From Paenibacillus sp. NAIST15-1 (lineage in GTDB: Bacteria > Bacillota > Bacilli > Paenibacillales > Paenibacillaceae), in NCBI RefSeq assembly GCF_001894745.1, contig NZ_BBYF01000004.1, positions 1 to 64,000 on the forward strand: 64,000 nucleotides of DNA, written 5' to 3'. This document shows, one piece after another, positions 19,944 through 29,514 of the stretch (its first letter is position 1; each line of letters opens with the position of its first letter). Position numbers and translations under genes: made by a program. Under the pieces are notes generated by a model. It was not told the DNA's origin, ran no database searches, and saw only the letters and a program-made list of their open reading frames with translations.

Positions 19944-20174
19944 GTTGCGTTTCCTCCAGGTCTGCCGCTCATGGATGTAAGTGGTGCGATGAGCGACCTT
20001 GATTTAAATGTTCTATATTGTAGTGTACCAGAAATAAGCCTAGGGGTGGAGGGAAATGGGTGCCATATATGAGGATGAGAAACAAATATGAATAGAATGT
20101 ATGTTCTTATTGTAGTAAATGGTGAGGGAAATGTCACGCGGGAAATGATGTGGCGTCAGGTATGAAGTAATGGT

Positions 20175-20300
20175 TCATTTTATTAGAATATATATGACCC
20201 CCAAAAGGGCACACCAGAGTATGGCTCCTGTTATAAAAGAAATAATCCAGCCTCTTCCTACTTCAGGTTGTTCATCATCTTTTTCATGAAAGTAAGGCAT
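20175..20300 (-). CDS. Candidate 41-aa small membrane protein
   Basis: The frame starts MPYFHEKDDEQPEVGRG, an acidic head, and continues with one membrane helix (WIISFITGAILWCALLGVIY) ending LIK. Its ribosome binding site is GGGGAG nine bases upstream, and that sequence is the 3' arm of the terminator of the preceding glycan gene. So either it is expressed from its own promoter inside the 20346-20406 stretch, or by read-through. I do not recognise the family. The head-plus-helix design and clean reading frame make it more likely real than chance. Confidence 0.5.
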   Translation of the reverse strand: MPYFHEKDDEQPEVGRGWIISFITGAILWCALLGVIYILIK

Positions 20301-20346
20301 AAAAAAAAACTCCCCAAATGTGAAATATATTCACAGTGTGGGGAGA
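20300..20346 (-). terminator. Terminator at the end of the glycan locus
   Basis: On the minus strand CTCCCCA pairs with TGGGGAG, with an inner GTGAA/TTCAC pairing, followed by nine T. It lies 60 nt beyond the stop of the phosphosugar transferase gene. The 3' arm and T run also sit directly before the ATG of a candidate small protein. Confidence 0.88.
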
Positions 20347-20406
20347 GTACTGATATATCTATACACGTTGAGTATGAATTTAAGTCCAGAACTTGTAATA
20401 AAGTTT

Positions 20407-21813
20407 TCAATAAGCATTTTTATTCACGAACCCGTTCCAAATTGTCTTCCAAATAATCCTGATATCAAATAATAAAGACCAATTTTCAATATAGAAAATA
20501 TCATAACGAATTCGTTCTTCTATGGAAGTATCCCCACGCAAACCGTTGCTTTGTGCCCAGCCTGTAATGCCAGGACGAACATGATGCTTCACCATGTACT
20601 TCGGAATCTCTTCTTTAAACTGTTCTACGAAAAAAGGACGTTCCGGTCTTGGGCCAACAATACTCATATGCCCGAAAAGTACATTAAAAAATTGCGGCAA
20701 TTCATCCAGACTCGTCTTGCGAAGGAAGCTGCCGAATTTCGTACGCCGAGGATCATTCTCAGTAGTCCATACCGTATCTGATGTTTTATCTGAGCTTACT
20801 TTCATAGAGCGGAATTTATACATCATAAAGTTACGCCGATTAAGCCCTACGCGCTCCTGTTTAAAAATAACTGGCCCAGGGGATGTCAGCTTTATGCCAA
20901 TCACAATAAATAGCAAAACAGGAAGTGTTAAAATAATGGCAAAAAGTGAAAAAGCGATATCAAACGCCCGCTTGAATACCCGGTTGGAAAGCACATCAAG
21001 CGGAATATCACGTACGTTGATCATTGGCATGCCTGCAAAGTTATCGAAATACGGACGCGATGGTAAATAGTCGAAAAAGTCTGGAATGATAAGCGTACGG
21101 ACGCCAGCTTTTTCACAGAGGTCTATAATATGCGGAAACTTATGATGCGCATCCAGTGGCAGTGCCAGGATGACTTCATCAACGAGGCGGCTGCCTAATA
21201 TTTGTTCTAAATCACCCAAAGTACCTAGTATCGGTCTAAATTTCTTTGCATCTAAAGTATTCCACTCTACGTGATCATCTAGAAATCCAATGACTTCATA
21301 TCCTAGTTCCGGATAGCTTCGAAGGTTTTCATAAAACCGTTTTCCAAGCGTACCGGCCCCCAGAATTAGTACGAATTGTTTATTATATCCCTTTTGCCGC
21401 AACGAACGTAGCATGACTTTAACCGAGTATCGGTAGCATATCGTTCCAAGAGTAGATACCGTCACAAATATCGCTAAAAACTCGCGAGAAATATGGATTT
21501 GTTTAAAGAAAAACAACAATCCCAGCAAAATGAACAGGCTGATTACATGTGTCTGAATGATACGTACCAACTGGTCGGCGAATCTCTTTTTCCGATGAAA
21601 ATGATACAACGAGGACATGGCTCCTACGACTAGAACTACCCCTGCATAGACTGCCCCCCAACCGACATATGTAGAGAATGGCAACGGGGTATCATTATCC
21701 AGCCAATTACTCATAAATTTCAACGCCCACGCGATACCAAACGCCAACACAATCGCAATTATGTCGAATATCATATAAATCTTCGACAAAAACTTTTGAT
21801 TTTTGCGAATCAT
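20407..21813 (-). CDS. Initiating polyprenyl-phosphate hexose-1-phosphate transferase (WcaJ/WsfP type)
   Basis: The 468-aa protein (ATG 21813, GAGG eight bases upstream; an upstream TTG is less likely) should start glycan synthesis by moving a hexose-1-phosphate to undecaprenyl phosphate. Four N-terminal membrane helices (about 1-130), a CoA-binding-like middle domain (LILGAGTLGKRFYENL) and a fifth helix precede the catalytic part. That part contains KRAFDI, PGPVIFKQERVG, KFRSM, TSLDELPQ and VRPGITGWAQ, all typical. Length matches WcaJ/WbaP relatives such as WsfP of S-layer glycan clusters. It has its own promoter and ends at a strong terminator. Galactose or glucose as substrate cannot be told apart. 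Confidence 0.9.
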   Translation of the reverse strand: MIRKNQKFLSKIYMIFDIIAIVLAFGIAWALKFMSNWLDNDTPLPFSTYVGWGAVYAGVVLVVGAMSSLYHFHRKKRFADQLVRIIQTHVISLFILLGLLFFFKQIHISREFLAIFVTVSTLGTICYRYSVKVMLRSLRQKGYNKQFVLILGAGTLGKRFYENLRSYPELGYEVIGFLDDHVEWNTLDAKKFRPILGTLGDLEQILGSRLVDEVILALPLDAHHKFPHIIDLCEKAGVRTLIIPDFFDYLPSRPYFDNFAGMPMINVRDIPLDVLSNRVFKRAFDIAFSLFAIILTLPVLLFIVIGIKLTSPGPVIFKQERVGLNRRNFMMYKFRSMKVSSDKTSDTVWTTENDPRRTKFGSFLRKTSLDELPQFFNVLFGHMSIVGPRPERPFFVEQFKEEIPKYMVKHHVRPGITGWAQSNGLRGDTSIEERIRYDIFYIENWSLLFDIRIIWKTIWNGFVNKNAY

Positions 21814-21852
21814 TGTGTAAACCTCTTTTTCCAAGTATGTAGTAGCATACTT

Positions 21853-21881
21853 ATTATACTAGAAATAAATATTCTAGTTAA
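21853..21881 (-). promoter_or_regulatory. Promoter of the phosphosugar transferase gene
   Basis: TTAACT (21876-21881), a 17-nt spacer and a perfect TATAAT (21853-21858) on the minus strand, about 40 nt upstream of the start codon. A CTAGA/TCTAG dyad fills the spacer. Confidence 0.65.
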
Positions 21882-21900
21882 GTTGGATGTTACATGAATG

Positions 21901-22797
21901 TTAAATATTTTCCCTTTTCCGTTTAATTACCGTCATCCCTTTTGCTAAAGCGTTTAGAAGAAGGGCTGCAGCCATTTTTATCCCCATCCCTGCATACATA
22001 AGCCCATTTACCCAGAAAGGATAATTTTTACGAAAATGCTTGTTATAAAGCACAAAGAAGGCCCTATGAAATTCATACGTGATTTTAAACGGTTTATTCC
22101 GGCTACTGGCTCGTTTATAATGAACAATTTTCGTCCTTGAATAGTAATAATTCACCCATCCGGCTTGCTTAATGCGGTAGCACCAATCGACATCCTCCCC
22201 ATACATAAAGAAATTCTCGTCTAACATTCCCACTTGATCTATAACTTCACGTCGTACCATCATAAATGCTCCTATTAAGCAATCAATCGGATACTCCTCG
22301 TCGGGATCCAAATCTTCACGGTGATAGGCATTAATCCGCGGATTCTTCGGAAAAACCTTAGATAATCGTGATACATAGTAAAACGTGGCCGATGGAGTAG
22401 GGAATCCTCTGCGGCATGCTTTATCCAATGAACCGTCCGGCAATAGAACTTTGCAACCGGCTGCCCCTACTTTCGGGTGCTCGTCCATAAAGCGGATCAT
22501 TATATCGAGGGTATCTGGTTCAATCACTGTGTCCGAATTTAAGAGGAGGACACACCTTCCTTGAGCAATGAGCATGCCTTGATTGTTCGCTTTAGAGAAA
22601 CCAAGATTCTCCGAATTAGCAATAAGCTTAACTTGTGGATACTGGCTTCCAATCGCCTCGATAGAATCATCGCGTGAAGCATTATCTATTAGAATAACCT
22701 CATATTCATAGTCCGTAATGGAGTGATAAACAGACTTTAAGCAGTTTAAGGTTAATTGCTTCGTATTGTAATTGATGATAATGATGGATAAATCCAT
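21901..22797 (-). CDS. GT2 glycosyltransferase, rhamnosyltransferase-like
   Basis: The 298-aa protein starts at ATG 22797, ten bases beyond AAAGGA; the ATG at 22806 is too close to that site. It has the GT-A fold signs of family 2: SIIIINYNTKQLTLNCLKS, VILIDNASRDDS and LLLNSDTVIEPD as the DxD-like motif. The middle GYEDVDWCYRIKQAGW-type segment (here MYGEDVDWCYRI) and a C-terminal hydrophobic stretch fit WbbL-like rhamnosyltransferases. With a full dTDP-rhamnose pathway upstream, transfer of L-rhamnose to the lipid-linked glycan is likely but inferred. Acts at the inner membrane face. Confidence 0.82.
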   Translation of the reverse strand: MDLSIIIINYNTKQLTLNCLKSVYHSITDYEYEVILIDNASRDDSIEAIGSQYPQVKLIANSENLGFSKANNQGMLIAQGRCVLLLNSDTVIEPDTLDIMIRFMDEHPKVGAAGCKVLLPDGSLDKACRRGFPTPSATFYYVSRLSKVFPKNPRINAYHREDLDPDEEYPIDCLIGAFMMVRREVIDQVGMLDENFFMYGEDVDWCYRIKQAGWVNYYYSRTKIVHYKRASSRNKPFKITYEFHRAFFVLYNKHFRKNYPFWVNGLMYAGMGIKMAAALLLNALAKGMTVIKRKRENI

Positions 22798-22862
22798 GAC
22801 TAACATTTCCTTTCGGCCACTTTAAAGATTAAAGGTGTTTATGGATAAACAAATATGATAAT

Positions 22863-23780
22863 TTAAATATAACCAATAATAATAAGGAACTTGAATAACT
22901 GATTTTCAATCCAAGACTGACGATATACTTTCGTTTTTCGAAGGAAATCCATTCTTAGCCTCAAAGTGGTTCTAGGTTGAATAAATAATTTAAGTTGCTC
23001 AAGCTTTTCTTTGTCCAATAACTCTCCATATATTCGGTAAAATTCAACAGCCTGTCTCTTCAAAAGTTTTTTTCCAAAGTTTTTGCGGAAACTACCCCAT
23101 TTTTTGCACCATTTATGAACTATGGATACATTTCCTCCAACAACATTATTGCCATGCTGACGATAGTAAATTGTTGGTTTAGGATCGTAGATCACTTCAC
23201 CAAATGCAGAAACACATGTGTAAACCCACCAATCATGCATTAAAAGATTTTCTACGTTGACGGATCTTGTTAAAAGCATATCCCGGGCTGCTTTATTAAT
23301 CATAATTGTTGCCCCAACAGCAATGTTTTGAACTAATGCATTATAAAACGATGGTTGACGTTGGGGAGATTCAGGCCAAACTCTTAGTTCATTCAGATCT
23401 TTATCAACGAGCAGTGTTGATGAAAAAAACATTGCTGCATTTTCACACTTTTCAAGCTGTTGAACTGCTCTATCTACTTTATCTGACATCCACACATCAT
23501 CCTGATCACAAAAACAATAAAAAGCAGCATTGTCATCCGAACATTGAAGTAGGTTAAAAAAACTTTGGATTACTCCTATATTATCACCCTCAATGTATCG
23601 TATCTTATTCAGGTTTGCTTTACTTAACTTTTTAATTTTTCGAACCGTACCATCATTGGAACCATCATCCCTGACAAATAAAGAAATATGGGGATAAGAT
23701 TGATTGAACAAACTTTGACATAATTCTTCAATAAATTCTTCACCATTATATGTGGACATCAGTATTTGAACTTTATTCAT
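22863..23780 (-). CDS. GT2 glycosyltransferase
   Basis: The 305-aa protein starts at ATG 23780 (MNKVQILMSTYNGEEF) with GAGGG six bases upstream; an upstream TTG two codons earlier is less likely. FVRDDGSNDGT and CDQDDVWMSDKV are the nucleotide-sugar and metal-binding motifs of family 2 enzymes of the rhamnosyltransferase RgpA/WfgS-like group. HDWWVY follows. No membrane helix except a weak C-terminal one. It lies after the rmlD terminator, so it may have a separate transcript. The sugar is probably L-rhamnose or another locus sugar; not decidable. Confidence 0.8.
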   Translation of the reverse strand: MNKVQILMSTYNGEEFIEELCQSLFNQSYPHISLFVRDDGSNDGTVRKIKKLSKANLNKIRYIEGDNIGVIQSFFNLLQCSDDNAAFYCFCDQDDVWMSDKVDRAVQQLEKCENAAMFFSSTLLVDKDLNELRVWPESPQRQPSFYNALVQNIAVGATIMINKAARDMLLTRSVNVENLLMHDWWVYTCVSAFGEVIYDPKPTIYYRQHGNNVVGGNVSIVHKWCKKWGSFRKNFGKKLLKRQAVEFYRIYGELLDKEKLEQLKLFIQPRTTLRLRMDFLRKTKVYRQSWIENQLFKFLIIIGYI

Positions 23781-23869
23781 ATGCAACCCTCGTCATTTTT
23801 GTATTATCTGGATAAGCCCCCCAACCTTCTTTATCCTATCATAATTCAGCAATCCTCGCTGTAGGATCC

Positions 23870-23909
23870 CATAAAAGGGAAAGACTGTTGGAATATATTA
23901 TCCCAGCAG
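23870..23909 (-). terminator. Terminator after the dTDP-rhamnose genes
   Basis: CTGCTGGGATA pairs with TATTCCAACAG (11 bp with G-U pairs, 3-nt loop) at 23885-23909, followed on the minus strand by TCTTTCCCTTTT. It ends the rml part of the long leftward transcript. Confidence 0.7.
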
Positions 23910-23922
23910 CCTTTCATGTATA

Positions 23923-24774
23923 TCAAAAATTATTTTTATTTTGTATAATAAATTCCCTTAACGCTTCTTTCCAATGACGTAAATCATTAAGTCCACTAGT
24001 ACGAATCGCCATATGATCCATCATAGAGTACTTAGGTCTAGGTGCGGGACGAGGAAATTCACTAGTAGTGCAAGGTATTAATTCTATATCCCATTTAAGC
24101 TCTTCAAAAATGGCCTGAGCAAACTCAAACCATGAACAAAAACCAGTATTTGAAGCATGGAAAATACCATAGTACTCCGTTTTAATCAATCCCTCAAGGA
24201 AATGGGCCAAATCTACCGTATATGTGGGCGAGCCAATCTGATCATTTACAACTTTTAATGATGATTTCTCCGTTCCAAGCTTCATCATCGTTTTCACGAA
24301 ATTATTTCCGTGACAACCATACACCCATGAAGTACGTACAATAAAATAACGGGAAGAAAAGGTCTGAACCAGATATTCTCCTGCTCGCTTTGATTTCCCG
24401 TATATTGATTGGGGATTCGTATTATCGTACTCGTTATATGCCATTGATGAATTGCCGTCAAAGACATAATCTGTACTAATATAGCAAACCTTAGCGTTCA
24501 CTTTTTCAGCAGCTACGGCAATATTACGACTACCCACTCCATTAACAAGATAAGCCTGATCTGCATCTGTTTCTGCCATATCTACTGCTGTATAAGCTGC
24601 ACAATGTATGATGGCGTCGGGGCGTTGACTACAAATAATAGATTCACACAGATATTGGTTTGTAATATCTAGTTCCTGACGCGAATATCCAAGCACCTCA
24701 TGTCCGCTTTTCATAAGAATGCTTACGAGATCTTTGCCTAATTGACCAGATGCACCGGTTACGATTATTTTCAT
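23923..24774 (-). CDS. rfbD: dTDP-4-dehydrorhamnose reductase RmlD
   Basis: The 283-aa short-chain dehydrogenase performs the last step to dTDP-L-rhamnose. The NADPH loop GASGQLGKDL, the ISTDYVFDG segment and the catalytic YGKSK (YxxxK) are intact. It starts one base after the rmlB stop with almost no ribosome binding site of its own, so translation is probably coupled. Its length fits the family. A terminator follows. Cytoplasmic. Confidence 0.93.
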   Translation of the reverse strand: MKIIVTGASGQLGKDLVSILMKSGHEVLGYSRQELDITNQYLCESIICSQRPDAIIHCAAYTAVDMAETDADQAYLVNGVGSRNIAVAAEKVNAKVCYISTDYVFDGNSSMAYNEYDNTNPQSIYGKSKRAGEYLVQTFSSRYFIVRTSWVYGCHGNNFVKTMMKLGTEKSSLKVVNDQIGSPTYTVDLAHFLEGLIKTEYYGIFHASNTGFCSWFEFAQAIFEELKWDIELIPCTTSEFPRPAPRPKYSMMDHMAIRTSGLNDLRHWKEALREFIIQNKNNF

Positions 24775-24775
24775 A

Positions 24776-25792
24776 TTACTTATACAGCCGTTCGCCGTAC
24801 TGCTTATTGTAGTATTCTTGATATACTCCAGATTGAATGCGCGACCACCATTCTTTATTATCTAAGTACCACTGAATCGTCTTTTTTATTCCCGTTTCAA
24901 AATGATACTTAGGCTCCCATCCTAACTCCGTACGGATTTTTGTAGCATCTATTGCATATCTACGGTCATGACCTGGTCGATCTGTTACATAAGTGATTAA
25001 CGATTTTGGTTTATTTAGAGCCTCCAAAATCGTCTCAACAATCTGAATATTTGTTCTTTCATTATTGCCGCCGACGTTGTACACCTCACCACTGACACCC
25101 TTATGAATTACCAAATCAATAGCGCTGCAATGATCTTCTACATAAAGCCAATCACGAACGTTCAAGCCATCCCCATATACCGGAAGTTGCTTGTCATTCA
25201 AAGCATTCGCTATCATTAATGGTATTAGCTTTTCCGGAAAATGATACGGGCCATAATTATTCGAGCAGCGTGTAATATTCACATTCAAGCCGTAAGTTTC
25301 ATGATATGCACGAACAAGTAGATCTCCACCAGTCTTACTTGCCGAATATGGACTATTCGGGGCAAGCGGCGTTGTTTCGGAGAACATTCCAGTGTCTCCA
25401 AGCGTCCCGTAAACTTCATCCGTTGATACTTGAATGAACTTTTGAACATTGTATTTACGGGCTGCATCTAAGAGTACCTGTGTCCCCATTACATTCGTTT
25501 GCACAAAAATACCTGGATCCAAAATACTGCGATCGACATGTGACTCTGCCGCGAAGTTAACTACGATATCAATGCCTTTTTGGAAAATCTCTTCAACTTT
25601 CTTTGCGTCAGCAATATCACCTTTAATGAATGAATAATTTGATTTGTTTTCGACACCTTTTAGGTTTTCCAGATTGCCTGCATACGTCAGAGCATCTAAG
25701 TTAATAATTTGATACTCCGGATACTTATTGACCATATGAATAACAAAGTTACTTCCAATAAAGCCGGCACCGCCTGTTACCAATAGCTTCAA
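24776..25792 (-). CDS. rfbB: dTDP-glucose 4,6-dehydratase RmlB
   Basis: The 338-aa enzyme makes dTDP-4-keto-6-deoxyglucose, the branch point for both L-rhamnose and the 3-amino sugar encoded upstream. It starts at TTG with GGGGGAG seven bases before. TGGAGFIGSNF binds NAD, STDEVYG and YSASKTGGD carry the catalytic residues, and FPEKLIPLMI and RPGHDRRYAID are family segments. Since only one RmlB is present, it should feed both the RmlC-RmlD and the FdtA-B-C branches. Confidence 0.95.
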   Translation of the reverse strand: MKLLVTGGAGFIGSNFVIHMVNKYPEYQIINLDALTYAGNLENLKGVENKSNYSFIKGDIADAKKVEEIFQKGIDIVVNFAAESHVDRSILDPGIFVQTNVMGTQVLLDAARKYNVQKFIQVSTDEVYGTLGDTGMFSETTPLAPNSPYSASKTGGDLLVRAYHETYGLNVNITRCSNNYGPYHFPEKLIPLMIANALNDKQLPVYGDGLNVRDWLYVEDHCSAIDLVIHKGVSGEVYNVGGNNERTNIQIVETILEALNKPKSLITYVTDRPGHDRRYAIDATKIRTELGWEPKYHFETGIKKTIQWYLDNKEWWSRIQSGVYQEYYNKQYGERLYK

Positions 25793-25805
25793 AACTGGCT
25801 CCCCC

Positions 25806-26354
25806 TTACTTAAAATTCATGTCGGCATCACACAACAATGGATGCTTCATATCCTTATCCGATAAAATGGGTTGATCTGTTGGCCATTTAATGCCTATAG
25901 CTGGATCATTCCACAAAATCCCTCGATCATGTTCAGGTGAATAGAACTCATCCACTTTGTATAGAACCTCTGTGTTTGGTACCGTTGTACAAAATCCGTG
26001 CGCAAAACCTTGCGGTACGAGAAGCTGATGCTTATTCTTTGCACTCAAACTCACACCAATCCATTGACCGAACGTTGGTGAGTTGCGCCGAATATCAACA
26101 ACAACATCATAAATTTCACCTGCCACAACTCGAACAAGCTTCGTTTGTGCTTTAGGATTTAATTGATAATGCAATCCTCGAATAACACCCTTTTCAACAG
26201 ATAGGGAGTGATTATCTTGCACAAACTGATAATCTATATTGTGCTCTCTAAAAGTCAAGCTGTTATAGCTTTCCATGAAGAACCCACGGTGGTCTCCATG
26301 TACTGCAGGTTCAATAATATAGACATCTTTTAACTTCGTCTCGATCACATTCAT
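25806..26354 (-). CDS. rfbC: dTDP-4-dehydrorhamnose 3,5-epimerase RmlC
   Basis: The 182-aa cupin-fold enzyme epimerises C3 and C5 of dTDP-4-keto-6-deoxyglucose. GVIRGLHYQ with the base histidine, VVVDIRRNSPTFG, FAHGFCT and the YSPEHDRGILWND tail segment are typical. AGAGGTG precedes the ATG. Gene order rmlA-rmlC-rmlB-rmlD with gaps of about 10 bp shows a tight operon. Confidence 0.94.
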   Translation of the reverse strand: MNVIETKLKDVYIIEPAVHGDHRGFFMESYNSLTFREHNIDYQFVQDNHSLSVEKGVIRGLHYQLNPKAQTKLVRVVAGEIYDVVVDIRRNSPTFGQWIGVSLSAKNKHQLLVPQGFAHGFCTTVPNTEVLYKVDEFYSPEHDRGILWNDPAIGIKWPTDQPILSDKDMKHPLLCDADMNFK

Positions 26355-26364
26355 ATTGACACCT

Positions 26365-27108
26365 CTATAGCTTTAATTTCCCAAACTGCTCAGTGAAGGT
26401 GATGTCTTTGGCCAACTCGTTAGCTTTCGCCCAAGATGCATGTGTACCTGCATCTGTCCACCAACCTTGCAGCACGTCGTAAGTCAACTCTTTACGATTA
26501 ATATATGCGTTATTAACATCCGTAATCTCAAGTTCTCCACGTCCTGATGGTTCAAGCGTCTTCACAATATCAAATACGGTATGATCAAACATGTATATAC
26601 CTGTAACGGCAAAATTACTTTTAGGATTTTCAGGTTTTTCTTCGATAGAAACAATAATGTCTCCATTCAGTTCAGCTACGCCATATCTTTTCGGATCATG
26701 AACTTCTTGAAGAAGAATTTTGGCGCCTTTTTGCTGAGTTCTAAAGTTATTTACGTAAGATGAAATATCATCTTCGAATACATTATCACCTAGTATTACT
26801 ACCATTTGATCATTACCAACAAACTGTTCTGCTAAATCTAAAGCCTGGGCAATACCACCAGCCTCATCTTGCACCTTATAAGTAAAGCAAACTCCCATTT
26901 CATGACCACTACCAAGAAGATTTACGACGTCTCCCATATGCTCTTTGCCTGTAACAATCAGAATATCATTAATATCCGCTTGCTTAAGTTTATTTACAGC
27001 ATGAAATATCATTGGATATTTCCCAACAGGAAGCAAATGCTTATTAGTAACTTTAGTTAATGGGTAGAGACGCGAGCCAGTACCACCTGCCAATATAATG
27101 CCTTTCAT
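26365..27108 (-). CDS. rfbA: Glucose-1-phosphate thymidylyltransferase RmlA
   Basis: The 247-aa enzyme makes dTDP-glucose. The start is ATG 27108 (MKGIILAGGTGSRL) with GGAGG seven bases upstream; a frame start 18 nt earlier lacks support. The nucleotide loop LAGGTGSRLYPLT, VILGDNVFED and EKPENPKSNFAVTGIY are conserved. At about 247 residues it belongs to the short RmlA form common in Firmicutes. It supplies both deoxysugar branches of the locus. Confidence 0.94.
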   Translation of the reverse strand: MKGIILAGGTGSRLYPLTKVTNKHLLPVGKYPMIFHAVNKLKQADINDILIVTGKEHMGDVVNLLGSGHEMGVCFTYKVQDEAGGIAQALDLAEQFVGNDQMVVILGDNVFEDDISSYVNNFRTQQKGAKILLQEVHDPKRYGVAELNGDIIVSIEEKPENPKSNFAVTGIYMFDHTVFDIVKTLEPSGRGELEITDVNNAYINRKELTYDVLQGWWTDAGTHASWAKANELAKDITFTEQFGKLKL

Positions 27109-27122
27109 TCTATTTCCTCCAT

Positions 27123-27527
27123 TCATTTACTTTTTATTATGAGTTTGGAAAGTAAGTATGTTATAGGTAGGGAAACTATAATAACAACCAAAGGTACAAT
27201 CTGAACGGATAGATGTAAGTATTCGACTAACCCATACATCAAAACTATACCTAGTATATACTGAGTCAAATAAACAATTGGGTACTTAATAAACTTACGA
27301 AATGAAACCTTTTCATCAAAAACAAAGATAGAATTCAAATAATAAGATAGAAATATTCCTGAAATATATGAAATTGTATATGATAAAGAATAGTTCAAAA
27401 ACATGAGAAGCAGTAGATAAAATAAATATGTTGCTACTGTATTAACTCCGCCACTAAAGATAAATTTGATAAATTCTTTATTCAAATACTTCGTCAACAA
27501 CGTAGGACGGCCGTTCCCTGCTCTCAT
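27123..27527 (-). CDS. gtrA: GtrA-family membrane protein
   Basis: The 134-aa protein has four membrane helices and the GtrA signature FIFSGGVNTVATYLFY near residue 22, with YYLNSIFVF later. GtrA proteins are thought to flip polyprenyl-phosphate sugars across the membrane. GGAGG sits seven bases before the ATG, which lies 50 bp inside the 3' end of the upstream GT2 gene, a GtrB-like partner. The pair forms the first two parts of a Gtr module. The downstream rmlA follows closely. Confidence 0.85.
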   Translation of the reverse strand: MRAGNGRPTLLTKYLNKEFIKFIFSGGVNTVATYLFYLLLLMFLNYSLSYTISYISGIFLSYYLNSIFVFDEKVSFRKFIKYPIVYLTQYILGIVLMYGLVEYLHLSVQIVPLVVIIVSLPITYLLSKLIIKSK

Positions 27528-28413
27528 CTAGTATCCTCCAAAGATATTCACCAATAATCCCCAACATAATCATTATAATTCCTAACAAAAATGTGATCAG
27601 TGCAACAATTGTAGTCCATCCCTCAAGGTCTATAAAACCAAATATAGAACCTATTGAAACAAATACCCCATAGGAAAAACTCATAAAAGCTGTAAAAATG
27701 CCAATAAAGGACATGAAACGAATAGGTGAATAGGAAAAACTAACAAAAGAGTCAACAAATAGTTTGATTTTCTTAGACAGGGTCCACCTAGATTTACCTA
27801 ACTTTCTTTCCTGCCTTACGTATGGAATTTGTACTTGATCATGCCCTAACCAATAAATGAGACTCATTACATTCGTATTTTTCTCTTGAATCTCTAATAC
27901 TTCATGTACTACCTGTCGATCAATTAACAAAAAATCGAAGCCGCCTTTAGGATAACCCTTTAAAGCAAATTTTTCTAACAAATAATAGTAGGTATTTGAA
28001 AACATCTTCTGAGAAAAAGATTCTTCTCGATCGGCCCTAGTTCCAAGAACAATTTTCTTCCCCTCCTTCCAATGATCCACCATTTCTCGAAACATTTCCG
28101 GTGGATCTTGTAAATCGGCCGCTATAATACCAATGCAATCACCGGTAGTATATTTCAGACCAGCTTGTATCGCAGACATTGAGCCAAAATTTCGGCTTAA
28201 TTTAATGACTTTAATTCGTGAGTCTTGCTTCTTCGCATCCATTAATAAAGGGAATGAATTATCTTTTGAACCATCATCAACAAAAACAAATTCAAAATCA
28301 CATTCCGGCATAATATCCTGCAACTTTTGCAATCTTGGAATAGTATGAGGAATATTTAACTCGTTATAGTAAATAGGTACAACAATCGATAATTTAATAC
28401 GGTTTGTACTCAT
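27478..28413 (-). CDS. gtrB: GtrB-like polyprenyl-phosphate glycosyltransferase (GT2)
   Basis: The 311-aa protein should transfer a sugar from a nucleotide donor to undecaprenyl phosphate. Family 2 motifs are [22 protein letters not shown] and [11 protein letters not shown] (DxD-like). [15 protein letters not shown] is a conserved segment, followed by two C-terminal membrane helices (about 230-300) as in GtrB and dolichol-phosphate mannose synthases. GGAGG lies six bases before the ATG. It overlaps fdtB by 20 bp and gtrA by 50 bp. Glucose is the usual sugar for GtrB; here it is not decidable. Confidence 0.87.
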   Translation of the reverse strand: MSTNRIKLSIVVPIYYNELNIPHTIPRLQKLQDIMPECDFEFVFVDDGSKDNSFPLLMDAKKQDSRIKVIKLSRNFGSMSAIQAGLKYTTGDCIGIIAADLQDPPEMFREMVDHWKEGKKIVLGTRADREESFSQKMFSNTYYYLLEKFALKGYPKGGFDFLLIDRQVVHEVLEIQEKNTNVMSLIYWLGHDQVQIPYVRQERKLGKSRWTLSKKIKLFVDSFVSFSYSPIRFMSFIGIFTAFMSFSYGVFVSIGSIFGFIDLEGWTTIVALITFLLGIIMIMLGIIGEYLWRILDESRERPSYVVDEVFE

Positions 28414-29491
28414 TCACAACCTCCACAACTCTTTTAACATCCTCCATATCCATTACTGGACTTATTGGAAGGCTGATAATTTCTGAGTGAATCTGTTCAG
28501 AGATAGGGAAGGATAGATCATTCCATTCCTTGTACGCCTCTTGTTTATGAGGTGGAATAGGATAGTGAATCATAGTTTGAACACCTTGCTGAGTCATATA
28601 TTCAATAAAATTACTTCTACTCGAAATTCTAACTACAAATACATGCCATACATGTGATTCAGTATTTTCCTCAACATATGGCAAAATGATGTGTTCATTA
28701 TTAATATTATTTAAATAATATGATGCAATATTTCTTCTGCGTTCATTATCTTGATCTAAGCATTTCAATTTTGCACTTAAGATAGGAGCTTGTAATTCAT
28801 CTAGTCTACTGTTGTAGCCTTTAAAGAGATTTTCATACTTCTTATGTGATCCATAGTTCCTTAAGGCCTGAAGATTTCTAAACAAAATTTCGTCATTTGT
28901 TGTAATTGCTCCTGCATCTCCTAATGCCCCAAGATTTTTACCAGGATAAAAACTAAATGCAGCTGCATTACCTAGATTGCCAACTTTACGTTCAGCATAA
29001 ATAGCCCCATGAGCTTGCGCGCAGTCTTCAATTACCTTCAAATTATATTTCTCTGCAATTTTGTTAATAGGCTCCATATTACAAGCTTGACCATAAAGAT
29101 GTACAACCAAAATTGCTTTTGTTCTAGTAGTAATACTCTCTTCTATTTTTGCTGGGTCTATATTATAAGTTAGTATGTCAGGCTCTACTAATACGGGCGT
29201 AGCCCCATTAGCAGATATAGATAAAATAGATGCAATATAAGTATTGGAAGGTACGATAACTTCGTCCCCAGGACCAATATCGTATCCCCTGATAATAAGT
29301 TCTAGGGCATCTAATCCGTTCGCTACTCCAAGAGCAAACTTTGTTCCACAATATTCAGCAAATTCAGATTCAAAGGCCTTAACCTCTTCACCAAGAATAT
29401 ACCATCCGGAGTGTAAAACCTTATGTACACTATTTAAAATAGCTTCTTCATGTCGGAGATTAATTTTTTTTAGATCAAGGAAAGGAATCAT
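28394..29491 (-). CDS. fdtB: Sugar 3-aminotransferase, DegT/DnrJ family (FdtB type)
   Basis: The 365-aa PLP enzyme should put an amino group on C3 of the dTDP-3-keto-6-deoxyhexose made by its isomerase neighbour. The PLP lysine is in [16 protein letters not shown] at about residue 185, preceded by EDCAQAHGA, both hallmarks of the sugar aminotransferase family. Its neighbours fdtC and fdtA complete the path to a 3-acetamido-3,6-dideoxyhexose. AAAGAGGTGG precedes the ATG. C3 specificity is inferred from the neighbours. Confidence 0.88.
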   Translation of the reverse strand: MIPFLDLKKINLRHEEAILNSVHKVLHSGWYILGEEVKAFESEFAEYCGTKFALGVANGLDALELIIRGYDIGPGDEVIVPSNTYIASILSISANGATPVLVEPDILTYNIDPAKIEESITTRTKAILVVHLYGQACNMEPINKIAEKYNLKVIEDCAQAHGAIYAERKVGNLGNAAAFSFYPGKNLGALGDAGAITTNDEILFRNLQALRNYGSHKKYENLFKGYNSRLDELQAPILSAKLKCLDQDNERRRNIASYYLNNINNEHIILPYVEENTESHVWHVFVVRISSRSNFIEYMTQQGVQTMIHYPIPPHKQEAYKEWNDLSFPISEQIHSEIISLPISPVMDMEDVKRVVEVVNEYKPY

Positions 29492-29514
29492 ATTAGACCA
29501 CCTCTTTCTGTAGA

